Assembly (NCBI GenBank): GCA_027484725.1
Contig: JAIXSK010000031.1
Coordinates: 1-49,025 of the forward strand
Length of the DNA: 49,025 nucleotides
Direction: 5' to 3'
Source of the DNA: Flavobacterium sp.
Lineage (GTDB): Bacteria; Bacteroidota; Bacteroidia; Flavobacteriales; Flavobacteriaceae
Within the stretch, counting starts at the first letter, position 1. Every line of letters starts with the position of its first letter. Shown one piece after another: positions 17,974 through 26,180 of this stretch. Under the pieces are notes generated by a model, which made no database searches, was not told the origin of the DNA, and saw only the letters and a list, made by a program, of their open reading frames with translations. A program made the translations under genes and the position numbers.

Positions 17974-19254
17974 TTAATGTTTTAGATGTTCATTTTCAAT
18001 TGCTTCATCGTAATACTCCATAAAAAATGATTTGAGTTCAACCAAAAAGATCATCATCACAGCTATATAGAGTGAATTTAAATGGAAGTTGGCTTTGAGA
18101 AGAATTATTGAACAATATTGTAAAAACAGTACACTAAAAACCAGGATAGTCAACTCAAGAAAAAGTCCAAAGAATATTTTAAAGCGGTTTCGAATCCAAA
18201 AGAAAACAATAAAAAAGTACAGAGAAACTACATAAAGTATAGCCCATAAGTATAGCCCTGAATAGGCTGAACTTAAATCAACTACATGCTCATCCAACTG
18301 CAATTGCTTGATGGCATTGGCATGTATCACCAATCCGGGCATTATTTTAGACTTACTAATAATTTCAAAATCAGTTGGTGTTTTGTGCTTATCGGTGATG
18401 TCTTCCAGATTGTTCATAGTTCCCTGACCCAAATGACCTATCAAAACAATCTTATGCTCAAAAACACTTTTCAGATTTGATAATTGCACCCTTTTATCCA
18501 GTAACTGATTAGCCTCTATAGCTTTAAAAGCAAACAAAGTTTCTTGTTCAATATTTTTTCTGTTTAAATCGTAAAAACCTCTGTCTTTACAATAGTATTT
18601 TAAATAATATTCTTGGTCTTGACCTCTGAGATTTTTTGGCTTATCTACAAAAAAAGATGCGAATGAAGGTATCGTATCTGAGAAGTTTTTTTCAGCAGAT
18701 TCATGCTCTATAATTCCATAATTGTAATAATTCCGGATGGTGGTATTAGATTCGCCGGGAAAATTAACATAACCCAGACAGGAATTGGCAAATAAAGATT
18801 TAAATTGTTTTGAAACTGCTACAACAACCTTGTTTTTATTGATTACTTGCTCTAACTTTTGGTCTATAGAATCATTTGAACTTGCTATATATTCAATGTC
18901 AAGACCGATTTTTTTAGGGGCAAAACCCGAGATGATTTGAAGCAGCTGAGTCATTTGCGCTCGCTTCTGGGCAATGGTTGCGCCTTGAATTGATCCTGAA
19001 TTAACCAGAACAATATCTTCTAAACTATATTCTTGTTCCTCTTTACTCTGATAATACAAATCTGAAAAATCAATGTCGTGTATGGCGATCTCTTTAAAAT
19101 TATAAAATGCAATCGGCAGCCAATCTAATAGTAGATGAAGTATAAAACCAATCGCAAAAAAAAGAGCATGGGTTTTTAATAAACTCCTCCAACGAATTGC
19201 ATGAGGATTTGATTTAATCAGATGGTTCTTGAGTGAAAACTTCATCATGGGCAT
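17974..19254 (-). CDS. CHASE2-domain membrane protein
   Basis: 426 aa. One N-terminal membrane helix (HALFFAIGFILHLLLDWLPI) is followed by an extracytoplasmic CHASE2-like domain: DIVLVNSG, a helix ending FAPKKIGLDIEY, YVNFPGESNTTIRNY, then FEHKIVLIGHLG and MPGLVIHANAIKQL. Three C-terminal helices follow, the usual CHASE2 topology. CHASE2 senses unknown extracellular cues and normally ends in a kinase or cyclase domain. None is present here: the protein stops soon after the last helix (EYYDEAIENEHLKH), so any signal must go through partners, perhaps the two downstream exported products. Confidence 0.85.
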   Translation of the reverse strand: MPMMKFSLKNHLIKSNPHAIRWRSLLKTHALFFAIGFILHLLLDWLPIAFYNFKEIAIHDIDFSDLYYQSKEEQEYSLEDIVLVNSGSIQGATIAQKRAQMTQLLQIISGFAPKKIGLDIEYIASSNDSIDQKLEQVINKNKVVVAVSKQFKSLFANSCLGYVNFPGESNTTIRNYYNYGIIEHESAEKNFSDTIPSFASFFVDKPKNLRGQDQEYYLKYYCKDRGFYDLNRKNIEQETLFAFKAIEANQLLDKRVQLSNLKSVFEHKIVLIGHLGQGTMNNLEDITDKHKTPTDFEIISKSKIMPGLVIHANAIKQLQLDEHVVDLSSAYSGLYLWAILYVVSLYFFIVFFWIRNRFKIFFGLFLELTILVFSVLFLQYCSIILLKANFHLNSLYIAVMMIFLVELKSFFMEYYDEAIENEHLKH

Positions 19255-19579
19255 AAAATCTAGAATGTAAAAGCAACAACCAGCAGTAATAAAATGAAAA
19301 CAAATTCATCTTACTGCATGTATATTTTAAAAGCAAAAACTAATCGCTCAGATAAGGGGGGTAAAAATGTGGTGGAAGTAACTTTATTGGACTAAGTTAT
19401 TAAAAAAATTCACCTGTCAAAAAAAAAGCTGCAATAAATTGTTGAATATCAGAAAAAAAGCCCCTGTGTGGTTTAAACCTAAAATTTACATTGTATTTTT
19501 AAAAAAACAAATCAATAATTTCTGTCTTCAGCATGTTAAACCAGTAAATCTATCTGATTTGAAATCAAAAACATTAAAA

Positions 19580-19939
19580 ATGAAATTAAATACTATTATT
19601 CCCAAACTCCCCATGCGTCACAAAACCACAACGCTGGCGTTTTATACCCAAATCTTGGGTTTCCGAAATTTAGCAAGTGGCGATTATCCGGATTATCTCA
19701 TGTTGGGCAAAGACCAAATTGAACTGCATTTTTTTGCTTATCCTGACTTAATTCCTGAGCAAAACGACGGTCAAGTATACATACGCGTACAAGATATAGA
19801 AGCACTTTACAAACATTGGACGGCGAAAAATGTCCCGATTCATCCCAACGGAGCACTTGCTGTAAAACCTTGGGGGGTAAAAGAATTCTCTGTTTTAGAC
19901 CCCGATATGAATTTATTAACCTTTGGAGAAGAGGTTTAG
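19580..19939 (+). CDS. VOC family (glyoxalase/bleomycin-resistance) protein
   Basis: 119 aa from ATG 19580. A longer reading from TTG 19439 adds a non-family N-terminus and is rejected. It has the VOC pattern of paired beta-alpha-beta units: FYTQILGFRNLASGDYPDYLML, ELHFFAYPD, VYIRVQDIEALYKHW and the closing PWGVKEFSVLDPDMNLLTFGE with the metal-ligand Glu near the end. Such proteins include bleomycin-binding proteins, which act by sequestering the drug, and other lyases; substrate unknown. The stop is followed immediately by the 16/18-bp tandem repeat. Confidence 0.88.
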   Translation: MKLNTIIPKLPMRHKTTTLAFYTQILGFRNLASGDYPDYLMLGKDQIELHFFAYPDLIPEQNDGQVYIRVQDIEALYKHWTAKNVPIHPNGALAVKPWGVKEFSVLDPDMNLLTFGEEV

Positions 19940-19940
19940 A

Positions 19941-20231
19941 GACATGGCTACGCCTTGAGACACGCTGTGCTACAGACACGCTGTGCTATAGACACGCTGT
20001 GCTATAGACACGCTGTGCTACAGACACGGCTGCGCCTTAAGACACGCTGTGCTACAGATACGCTTTGCTACAGACACGGCTGCGCCTTAAGACACGCTTT
20101 GCTACAGACACGGCTGCGCCTTAAGACACGCTGTGCTACAGACACGGCTGCGCCTTGAGACACGCTGTGCTAGAGACCGCTGCGCTTTAGGACTGAAGGG
20201 ATGGTTAGATTTGGGACACGCTGTGTTTAAG
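19941..20231. repeat. Composite tandem repeat of 16-bp and 18-bp units
   Basis: About fifteen head-to-tail units of two related types: a 16-mer GACACGCTGTGCTACA and an 18-mer GACACGGCTGCGCCTTAA, roughly alternating in the second half. A last divergent unit lies at 20213-20231. Units share the core (A)CGCTGyGCT; its reverse complement AGCrCAGCG is the core of the 16-bp array at 33503-33630. The end at 20178-20201 is nearly identical to 48884-48907 and to the reverse of 32597-32620. The array starts one base after the VOC stop. Confidence 0.92.
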
Positions 20232-20376
20232 ATTGCTCCAGTCTGTAAAACACTTCCCTGAATTAATTATATCGCTCTTGGGTTCAACTTAGTGGTTTGT
20301 TTTTGTTTTTTATAAAGGGTATTTATTATTTTCGTTATAACAGCCGATTTATTTTCCAATTCAATTTTTTATTCAA

Positions 20377-21837
20377 ATGTCTTTTCTTTTTCAACCCAAA
20401 CATGTAGAAAAATTAACCACGGAAGGTTTTAGCCCACAAGAAATATTGGTTTTGTGTTATGAAACCGCACAAAAAGCAGGTTATAGAATTATATTTCAAA
20501 GCGCCGATGGATTAATTGCCCTGACCCAACAAAGCATGCTGTCGTGGAATGCCGAGATTCGGTTCATCATTGAATACAACAGCCTAACCATTCAGAGCAG
20601 TTCAGCAAATGGAACCTATGACTGGGGCAAGAATAAAAAAACTGTGACCGCTACAATCAACCTATACCAGCAGCTTGCAGAAAGCCTCACCAAAGAAGAA
20701 CTGCATGAAAAATATCTTGAATTGTCAGCCAACTTAGAGCCCAATGGTCTGGATGTTTTGGCACCGGCTTCACAAAACCCTACCCAAAAAATTTCGAATT
20801 TCTTGAGTGTATTCAAACCCCAAGAAGACTATTTTATCACGCCCATACTCATCAATTTAAATGTGTTGATTTACATCATCATGGTTATTTGCGGGGTTGA
20901 CTTTATGAATCCATCTACTGAAGATTTGATTCGCTGGGGCGCCAACTTTAGTCCGATTACGCTTGAAGGAGCATGGTGGCGACTATTCAGCTGCTTTTTC
21001 TTGCATATTGGATTAATACATCTGATCATGAATATGGTTGCGCTCATGTATATTGGTTTATTGCTTGAGCCTCACCTAGGCAAAATAAGGTTCTTGGGGG
21101 CTTATATACTCTCAGGAATCATGGCCAGCATGATTAGTTTGTGGTGGCATGAACTAATAGTAAGCGCAGGCGCATCGGGCGCTATTTTTGGTTTGTACGG
21201 TGTTTTTCTGATGTTGCTGAGTACTGATTTATTTGATCAAGCCTCTCGAAAAACTTTATTGGGCAGTATTGGTTTTTTTGTGGCTTACAATTTAATCATG
21301 GGGTTGAAATCCGGAATTGACAATGCGGCCCATATAGGCGGATTATTGGCCGGAATTGTGATTGGTTTTATGTACAATACTTTTAGTTTAGGCCAAGAAG
21401 AAGCTAAGCAAAAAATAAAAATGGTCAGTTTATTATCACTCGGATTTGGCATCATATGCTTGATCATAGGGCAAGGTATTACCAACAATATGGGGATTTA
21501 TGAAGCCAAAATGATTGATTTTGCCGAGAATGAAAAGTTGGCACTTGAACTATACAACAAAGCAAATTACTTGCCCAAAGAATCTTTGCTTTATGAAATA
21601 AAAGACCGTGGCTTATACTATTGGAACGAAAACTTAAACATTGTCAATGAATTGGATAAACTTGATTTACCTGATGAATTGCAAGAGCGCAATCTGAAAA
21701 TAACAACCTATTGTAAACTCAGAATTGAAAGCTACCAATTATTGTATCAAACTGTCTCAGAAAACACAGATCGGTATGATTCCCGAATCAAAAAACTCAA
21801 CCAACAAATTGATGGTTTGTTGCAAGAACTCAAGTAA
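20377..21837 (+). CDS. Rhomboid-family intramembrane serine protease with N-terminal extension
   Basis: 486 aa. Six or seven membrane helices lie between about 153 and 375. The catalytic Ser is S267 in GASGAIFG, the His is H319 in DNAAHIGGLLAG and the oxyanion Asn is N219 in HLIMNM, so the active site is intact. About 150 cytoplasmic residues precede the membrane core, and a helical ~110-residue tail follows. Rhomboids cut membrane-spanning substrates, and no substrate is suggested by neighbours. It is a single gene. Confidence 0.92.
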   Translation: MSFLFQPKHVEKLTTEGFSPQEILVLCYETAQKAGYRIIFQSADGLIALTQQSMLSWNAEIRFIIEYNSLTIQSSSANGTYDWGKNKKTVTATINLYQQLAESLTKEELHEKYLELSANLEPNGLDVLAPASQNPTQKISNFLSVFKPQEDYFITPILINLNVLIYIIMVICGVDFMNPSTEDLIRWGANFSPITLEGAWWRLFSCFFLHIGLIHLIMNMVALMYIGLLLEPHLGKIRFLGAYILSGIMASMISLWWHELIVSAGASGAIFGLYGVFLMLLSTDLFDQASRKTLLGSIGFFVAYNLIMGLKSGIDNAAHIGGLLAGIVIGFMYNTFSLGQEEAKQKIKMVSLLSLGFGIICLIIGQGITNNMGIYEAKMIDFAENEKLALELYNKANYLPKESLLYEIKDRGLYYWNENLNIVNELDKLDLPDELQERNLKITTYCKLRIESYQLLYQTVSENTDRYDSRIKKLNQQIDGLLQELK

Positions 21838-22115
21838 AAATTTGACTGCAAACAAATTAATTTATCTTTTATTTCTTCTTTACAAGCGGGGAAAAATCTG
21901 AAATCATTGACCAAAAAATACAGCCCAAAATAAAAAATCGGTACAGATTTATGGTAGAACAAGCATCGCCTGGTTGTGGCGAAGTACATAATTTTACGCT
22001 TGAAAAATCTTTATTTGATATAGAGCAAGCGCATAGCAAAAGGTAAAAGGGTGTTTGCTTGTTTTCTGTATCGAGAAATCATTCAAAAACCAAGCTTTTT
22101 GAGCGTATTTTAGAC
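21838..22115. other. Intergenic, no feature recognised
   Basis: AT-rich DNA between the rhomboid gene and the cold-shock gene terminator. There is no convincing reading frame, repeat or tRNA-like fold, and no clear terminator for the rhomboid gene. Confidence 0.6.
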
Positions 22116-22149
22116 AAAAAAATGCTCCACTTTTTCAAGTGAAGCATTC
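22116..22149 (-). terminator. Intrinsic terminator of the cold-shock gene
   Basis: Read on the minus strand, AATGCTTCACTT pairs with AAGTGGAGCATT (one G-U pair) and is followed by T7. It lies 27 bases after the stop. Confidence 0.85.
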
Positions 22150-22175
22150 TGTGCACAGTAGTATAAAATAATATC

Positions 22176-22367
22176 TTAGATTACGCTTACGTTTACTGCA
22201 TTTAATCCTTTTTTACCTTGTTCTACGGTATAGGATACTTTGTCATTTTCACGAACCGGACCGTTAAGTCCTGTAACATGAACGAATACTTCACTTCCTC
22301 CGTCAGCCGGAACAATGAATCCGAAGCCTTTTGCTTCGTTGAAAAATTTGATGGTACCTTCAGTCAT
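22176..22367 (-). CDS. Cold-shock protein (CspA family)
   Basis: 63 aa, a single cold-shock domain with RNP1 KGFGFI and RNP2 VFVHV. It binds single-stranded RNA/DNA and acts as an RNA chaperone. The N-terminus MTEGTIKFFNEAKGFGFI is typical of Bacteroidota Csps. It has its own terminator and a -7-like TATATTTG upstream. Confidence 0.96.
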   Translation of the reverse strand: MTEGTIKFFNEAKGFGFIVPADGGSEVFVHVTGLNGPVRENDKVSYTVEQGKKGLNAVNVSVI

Positions 22368-22387
22368 TATTGAAAAATATTAAAGCC

Positions 22388-22395
22388 CAAATATA
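22388..22395 (-). promoter_or_regulatory. Possible -7 element of the cold-shock gene
   Basis: TATATTTG on the minus strand, 20 bases upstream of the start. No TTTG is present at the normal upstream spacing. A 5' leader this short would be unlike long-leader cold-inducible csp genes. Confidence 0.45.
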
Positions 22396-22440
22396 TATTT
22401 AATTTATTGATTATTAGTATTTTTTGAAATAAATATGTGA

Positions 22441-23211
22441 TTATTTTTTTAACCTTGTCTTTTTAACCGCTGTTATAGGGGCTTTCTGACTGTCCTGTTG
22501 GCGTTTAACTACCGGATTTTGTTTGTTGTGCATGACTTTGTATTGAGGCAAACTTCTGAATAACTGACTTAAATTCTTAAAACCATACGCCCTCGGATCA
22601 AAACTAGGATCAATTTTTCTAAGGGTGAGTCCTAATTTTGAGATGTACACTTCCTCTTCGCCCTCTGTAGATGAAATATCAAAGGCTTTGTCAATAAAGG
22701 CCCGATCTAGTTTTTCAGGTTCCAAAACCACGGCATCCTCTACCCGATCAGCCTCTGTAATGAGCGCTGCATCTTTAAGAATGTTCTCGCTAAAAGTAAA
22801 TATCTCACAAGACTGAACAAAAGCCACCGGTGTTTTTTTCTGGCCAATACCCATCATAAAAACACCTTCTTCGCGAATGCGTTTGGCAATACCGGTATAA
22901 TCACTGTCGCTTGAAATAATGCAAAAGCCATCAATGTTCTTACTGTGCAAAATGTCCATGGCATCAATGATCAAAGCCCCGTCGGTTGAGTTTTTGCCAC
23001 TAGTATAAGCAAATTTCTGCACCGGACTAAACGAATATTGATTGATGAGCTCTTTCCAGCCGTTCATTTGCGCCAAAGTCCAATCACCGTAAATGCGTCG
23101 AATGGTAGCTTTGCCGTATTTAGAAACCTCTTCAAGCATGGCGCCAAGCAGTTTGGGTTGTGCATTGTCGCCGTCAATGAGTACGGCTATATTAAAATTA
23201 ATTTTCTCCAT
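22441..23211 (-). CDS. NYN-domain RNase-like protein with OST-HTH/LOTUS domain
   Basis: 256 aa starting at ATG 23211. The upstream ATG at 23262 adds 17 residues lacking family features. The NYN (PIN-like) domain spans about 5-140 with the expected acidic residues: IAVLIDGDNAQ, NSTDGALIIDAMD and IISSDSDYTGIAKRI. The C-terminal ~75 residues (VYISKLGLTLRKIDPSFDP...GFKNLSQLFRSLP) are an OST-HTH/LOTUS domain, which binds RNA. This NYN plus LOTUS pairing (LabA/MARF1-like) suggests an RNA-directed nuclease. The tail is basic (VKKTRLKK). Confidence 0.92.
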   Translation of the reverse strand: MEKINFNIAVLIDGDNAQPKLLGAMLEEVSKYGKATIRRIYGDWTLAQMNGWKELINQYSFSPVQKFAYTSGKNSTDGALIIDAMDILHSKNIDGFCIISSDSDYTGIAKRIREEGVFMMGIGQKKTPVAFVQSCEIFTFSENILKDAALITEADRVEDAVVLEPEKLDRAFIDKAFDISSTEGEEEVYISKLGLTLRKIDPSFDPRAYGFKNLSQLFRSLPQYKVMHNKQNPVVKRQQDSQKAPITAVKKTRLKK

Positions 23212-23411
23212 ATATATGATTTTGTGTAAAGAACGCGCTTTATGGCCGATAATCAGAATCATTTGGGTTTATTTTATTGATTTTCTGAAAATTAGCTCAA
23301 AACATCCCTACAATAAAAACCCAACACCACCCGGCCCATACAGCTAAACCCACAAAACACAACACAGGGCCAAAAACATAGGTTTATTCTGAGGGAAAAA
23401 TCCTCAGCGCA
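23212..23411. other. Intergenic, one small hairpin
   Basis: Nothing coding is seen. CTGAGG-GAAAAAT-CCTCAG at about 23389-23407 could form a 6-bp hairpin just before the palindrome at 23412; it lacks a T run and is not a clear terminator. Confidence 0.5.
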
Positions 23412-23429
23412 ATTAGGGGAAACCCTAAT
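23412..23429. promoter_or_regulatory. 18-bp palindrome upstream of the envelope cluster
   Basis: ATTAGGG-GAAA-CCCTAAT is a perfect 7+7 inverted repeat. The same arms with a TTTT centre are found at 33657-33674. In both cases an AATATTGAC or ATATTGAC stretch follows within about 12-30 bases. It is likely a binding site for a dimeric regulator, or an RNA hairpin. Confidence 0.55.
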
Positions 23430-23555
23430 CTTTAACAAATTATATTGACTAATATTGATTTACCCCAAAGTGTTCATTTTAAATTAATTAAAACAAATCA
23501 CGGCGGGTTCTTCCTTTTTAAAGTGTGGTTTGTTTGTAATATTCAACAAACGGCC

Positions 23556-24563
23556 ATGCAGAAAACAAATAAAATCTTTATCGGTATCCTTATTTTATTG
23601 CTCAGCATTGGCTGTGTGTCTAAAAAGAAGAAGGCAACAGCGCATAAATCAAAAGATGAGTTAATTAAGGAAAATAAAGATTTGCAAACCCAACGAGACC
23701 AAGCATTAGCTTCAATGCAACAATCAAACGAAGCATATATGCAAGCGATGTCTGAAGCAAACGAGCGTTATGAGAATTTAAACACCGAAAAAATAAACTT
23801 AGAGAAAAAATATTTAGAAGCACTCAACGATATAGCACCAGCCAGCGGAACACCCACAAATCAAGGAGCGCCAAATGTGGTTTATAAAACCAGAACCGTG
23901 ACCAAAAGCGTCATTAAGAATCAAACTCAGATTAATTATCCAGAACACATATTAAGCAACATCGCTTTTTTTTGTGACCGAGAAATGCGCGAAGAAACTA
24001 CCTCAGAGGTGCGCGCCATGCTTAGTCCGTTGTTTAATGATCAAGAAATCAAAACTGAGCTGCTCAAAAGCATCAATCAATCAAGGGTCGAAAACAACCA
24101 AAAACCACTACAAATTAATGATTTGATCAGCAGAAAGGTCAATTTAGGTTATTACTTAAAGGTTGAACTAATTGATCCGGCCAATAAATTTAAAATCGTC
24201 AACAATTCGCACGAAAGCGACAGCATCAAAAAGAAAATTTTTGATGACCAAACCCATCAATATAGTCAGGCAACCTTTGAATGGAATTGGAGCGTTACCC
24301 CAAAAGCCAATACACAAGGGCAAGCACAACTGCTGTTGATGATTACACCGCTTAATCAAGAACATCAAACCGTCCAAAACCAAATCAGAAAGGTTTACGC
24401 CATCAAAGTCAAATTAAAACAAGCCTTTTGGGCGCGCGTCTGGGATGAAATGAACCGCAACCCACAATGGGCGGTGGGCAGCATCATTGCTCCTGTAGTA
24501 ACTTTTTTGGCGGGTAGGTATTTGAAAAAAACAGCATCACCAGCCCAGAATATGCCTACCTAG
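23556..24563 (+). CDS. Lipoprotein with coiled coil and C-terminal membrane helix
   Basis: 335 aa from ATG 23556. A TTG at 23445 would extend the frame but precedes the lipoprotein signal and is rejected. MQKTNKIFIGILILLLSIGC has a lipobox (LSIGC), so the Cys at 20 should be lipidated. Residues ~30-95 are charged and helical (KSKDELIKENKDLQTQRDQ), a likely coiled coil. The middle region is mixed alpha/beta without a recognised domain. Near the C-terminus WAVGSIIAPVVTFLAGRYL looks like a membrane helix, odd for a lipoprotein and suggesting it may bridge two membranes or bind a membrane partner. It is first in the cluster that follows. Confidence 0.7.
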   Translation: MQKTNKIFIGILILLLSIGCVSKKKKATAHKSKDELIKENKDLQTQRDQALASMQQSNEAYMQAMSEANERYENLNTEKINLEKKYLEALNDIAPASGTPTNQGAPNVVYKTRTVTKSVIKNQTQINYPEHILSNIAFFCDREMREETTSEVRAMLSPLFNDQEIKTELLKSINQSRVENNQKPLQINDLISRKVNLGYYLKVELIDPANKFKIVNNSHESDSIKKKIFDDQTHQYSQATFEWNWSVTPKANTQGQAQLLLMITPLNQEHQTVQNQIRKVYAIKVKLKQAFWARVWDEMNRNPQWAVGSIIAPVVTFLAGRYLKKTASPAQNMPT

Positions 24564-24697
24564 ACTATAAAACAAATTTTACGAAGAAAGTATAAACCGC
24601 GATCAATAAAAATTATCGTCAAGGAATGATTCAATAAATACATATAAAGCTGCAAAATTTTGCGGGCAGAATGATAAATATAGCTAAGTAATTAAAA

Positions 24698-26179
24698 ATG
24701 ATAGACATGAAAAAAATGACAGGATGGCTACGCTTTTTAAAAGCTAAAGATGCTGAAGCAAGCCCTTCAAGAGATTGGATTTTAAAAAATGAAGGCAAAT
24801 TGACTTTAATTCAATTGTTTGGTCTGATACTCATTATCTTGGGCATTGTCTATTTTGCTTCCTTTTTGTTACCCACCGGCTTTATTGAAATTTTCAAAGC
24901 TCTTGATCTCGATGAACATGCCGATTCCAATGAAGTCCCATTGGCTTTTTTTACAATTATGCTGGGGGTTTCATTTGCTTTTCCGGATATGCTCAAGGGA
25001 CAAACCAAAGAAATCAGCACCATGCGCATCATTGTATTTATGTTTGCCAATGTGATTTGTATGTTGTTGCTCAAAATTGGTTGGGACAAAACTTCTTTAA
25101 ACCAAATCGGATTAGATGGCTATTGGATGGGAGTAATTGCCTTTTTGTTCGGAGCCAAAGCCACACAATCGTATTTTGAAAATGCCGGAAAATTAGCTCA
25201 AGCGATAGAGCAAAATAATAAACCTAGTCATAGTAATACACCCGAAGAAAAACCCAAACCCGATATCAGCCCGCTGGTGATTGCACAGATTGCCAAAGTT
25301 CAAAATGAAACCAATTTACAAACCAAATTTCCAAATATCACCTCAATAAGCGACACCTTATCCGACGGTGAAAGCTGTGTGATTCTGTATCTTGAAGATA
25401 ATAACCAAAAAGGCCTTCCCGAATATGTCATGGCCGAAATAAATGAATCAACAAAAATCAAAGTAAAGACTGAAATTGTTTCAAATGCACCGGCTGCTAA
25501 AATACATTTAGGTCAAGCTTATGACGAAATCAGCGATGCCTCAAACCCAAAAGGTTATGGTTCATTTTGCACGCTACTTACCAATTCAGACAATCCAGAT
25601 TATAAATTTTTAGCCACCGCTGGACATAATTTCACCAAAGGAAAGTTTAAAAGCATGGGAGGGTTTGTTTATGGAGATGACCAAAAAGATGTACTTCTAA
25701 ATGGTCAAAAAATAGGTTCTCTATTTTATCAAAGAATGCATTTCACACAAGATTTAGCCATCGTAAAACTCGATTCAAACAGTGGGTTATTAAACAATTA
25801 CATTTCGTTTAAAAATGGATTCAAAGAATTAACCGTTGATGATGTTGCTCCTAAAAGACCCAATGTAACCATCGCTTCCCGGAAAAATGATAAAAGAATT
25901 GGCTCGAATGTCAGAGATGCCTATATCCTTGATATAAACACGCCTTTCGATATCATGTACAATGGCGAGAATAGGCGTTTTCTGAATGTTATATTGCTGG
26001 GTAATACCAACATCCGAGATGAATCAAAAGAAGTTTCGATGCGCGGTGATTCCGGTAGTTGTGTTTATTGCAACAAAACTCAAAAACTCATTGGGATTTT
26101 AGTGGGCGGCAACGGAAAATTCTCATTTGTACTCCCGCTGAAAGATCTGTTCGAACTATACAATTTTAAACTCATATAA
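24698..26179 (+). CDS. Membrane-anchored trypsin-fold serine protease
   Basis: 493 aa. Four predicted membrane helices lie in the first 155 residues (about 36-58, 80-96, 108-127, 138-154), then a linker and a chymotrypsin-like domain. The triad is visible: H310 in ATAGHNF, D352 in QDLAIVKL and S452 in RGDSGSCV, with a late ILVGG strand. No signal peptide precedes the helices, so the side of the membrane holding the protease is uncertain. Starting at the ATG three codons later is also possible. One base separates its stop from the next gene, so the two are co-translated. Confidence 0.85.
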   Translation: MIDMKKMTGWLRFLKAKDAEASPSRDWILKNEGKLTLIQLFGLILIILGIVYFASFLLPTGFIEIFKALDLDEHADSNEVPLAFFTIMLGVSFAFPDMLKGQTKEISTMRIIVFMFANVICMLLLKIGWDKTSLNQIGLDGYWMGVIAFLFGAKATQSYFENAGKLAQAIEQNNKPSHSNTPEEKPKPDISPLVIAQIAKVQNETNLQTKFPNITSISDTLSDGESCVILYLEDNNQKGLPEYVMAEINESTKIKVKTEIVSNAPAAKIHLGQAYDEISDASNPKGYGSFCTLLTNSDNPDYKFLATAGHNFTKGKFKSMGGFVYGDDQKDVLLNGQKIGSLFYQRMHFTQDLAIVKLDSNSGLLNNYISFKNGFKELTVDDVAPKRPNVTIASRKNDKRIGSNVRDAYILDINTPFDIMYNGENRRFLNVILLGNTNIRDESKEVSMRGDSGSCVYCNKTQKLIGILVGGNGKFSFVLPLKDLFELYNFKLI

Positions 26180-26180
26180 T

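Noticed and set aside
19955..20158. 67-codon frame inside the 16/18-bp array
   Set aside because: The translated repeats (RHAVLQT-like) only reflect the DNA repeat; there is no independent coding evidence.
23445..23555. Longer N-terminus for the lipoprotein from a TTG start
   Set aside because: It would place 37 residues ahead of an intact lipoprotein signal peptide and lipobox.
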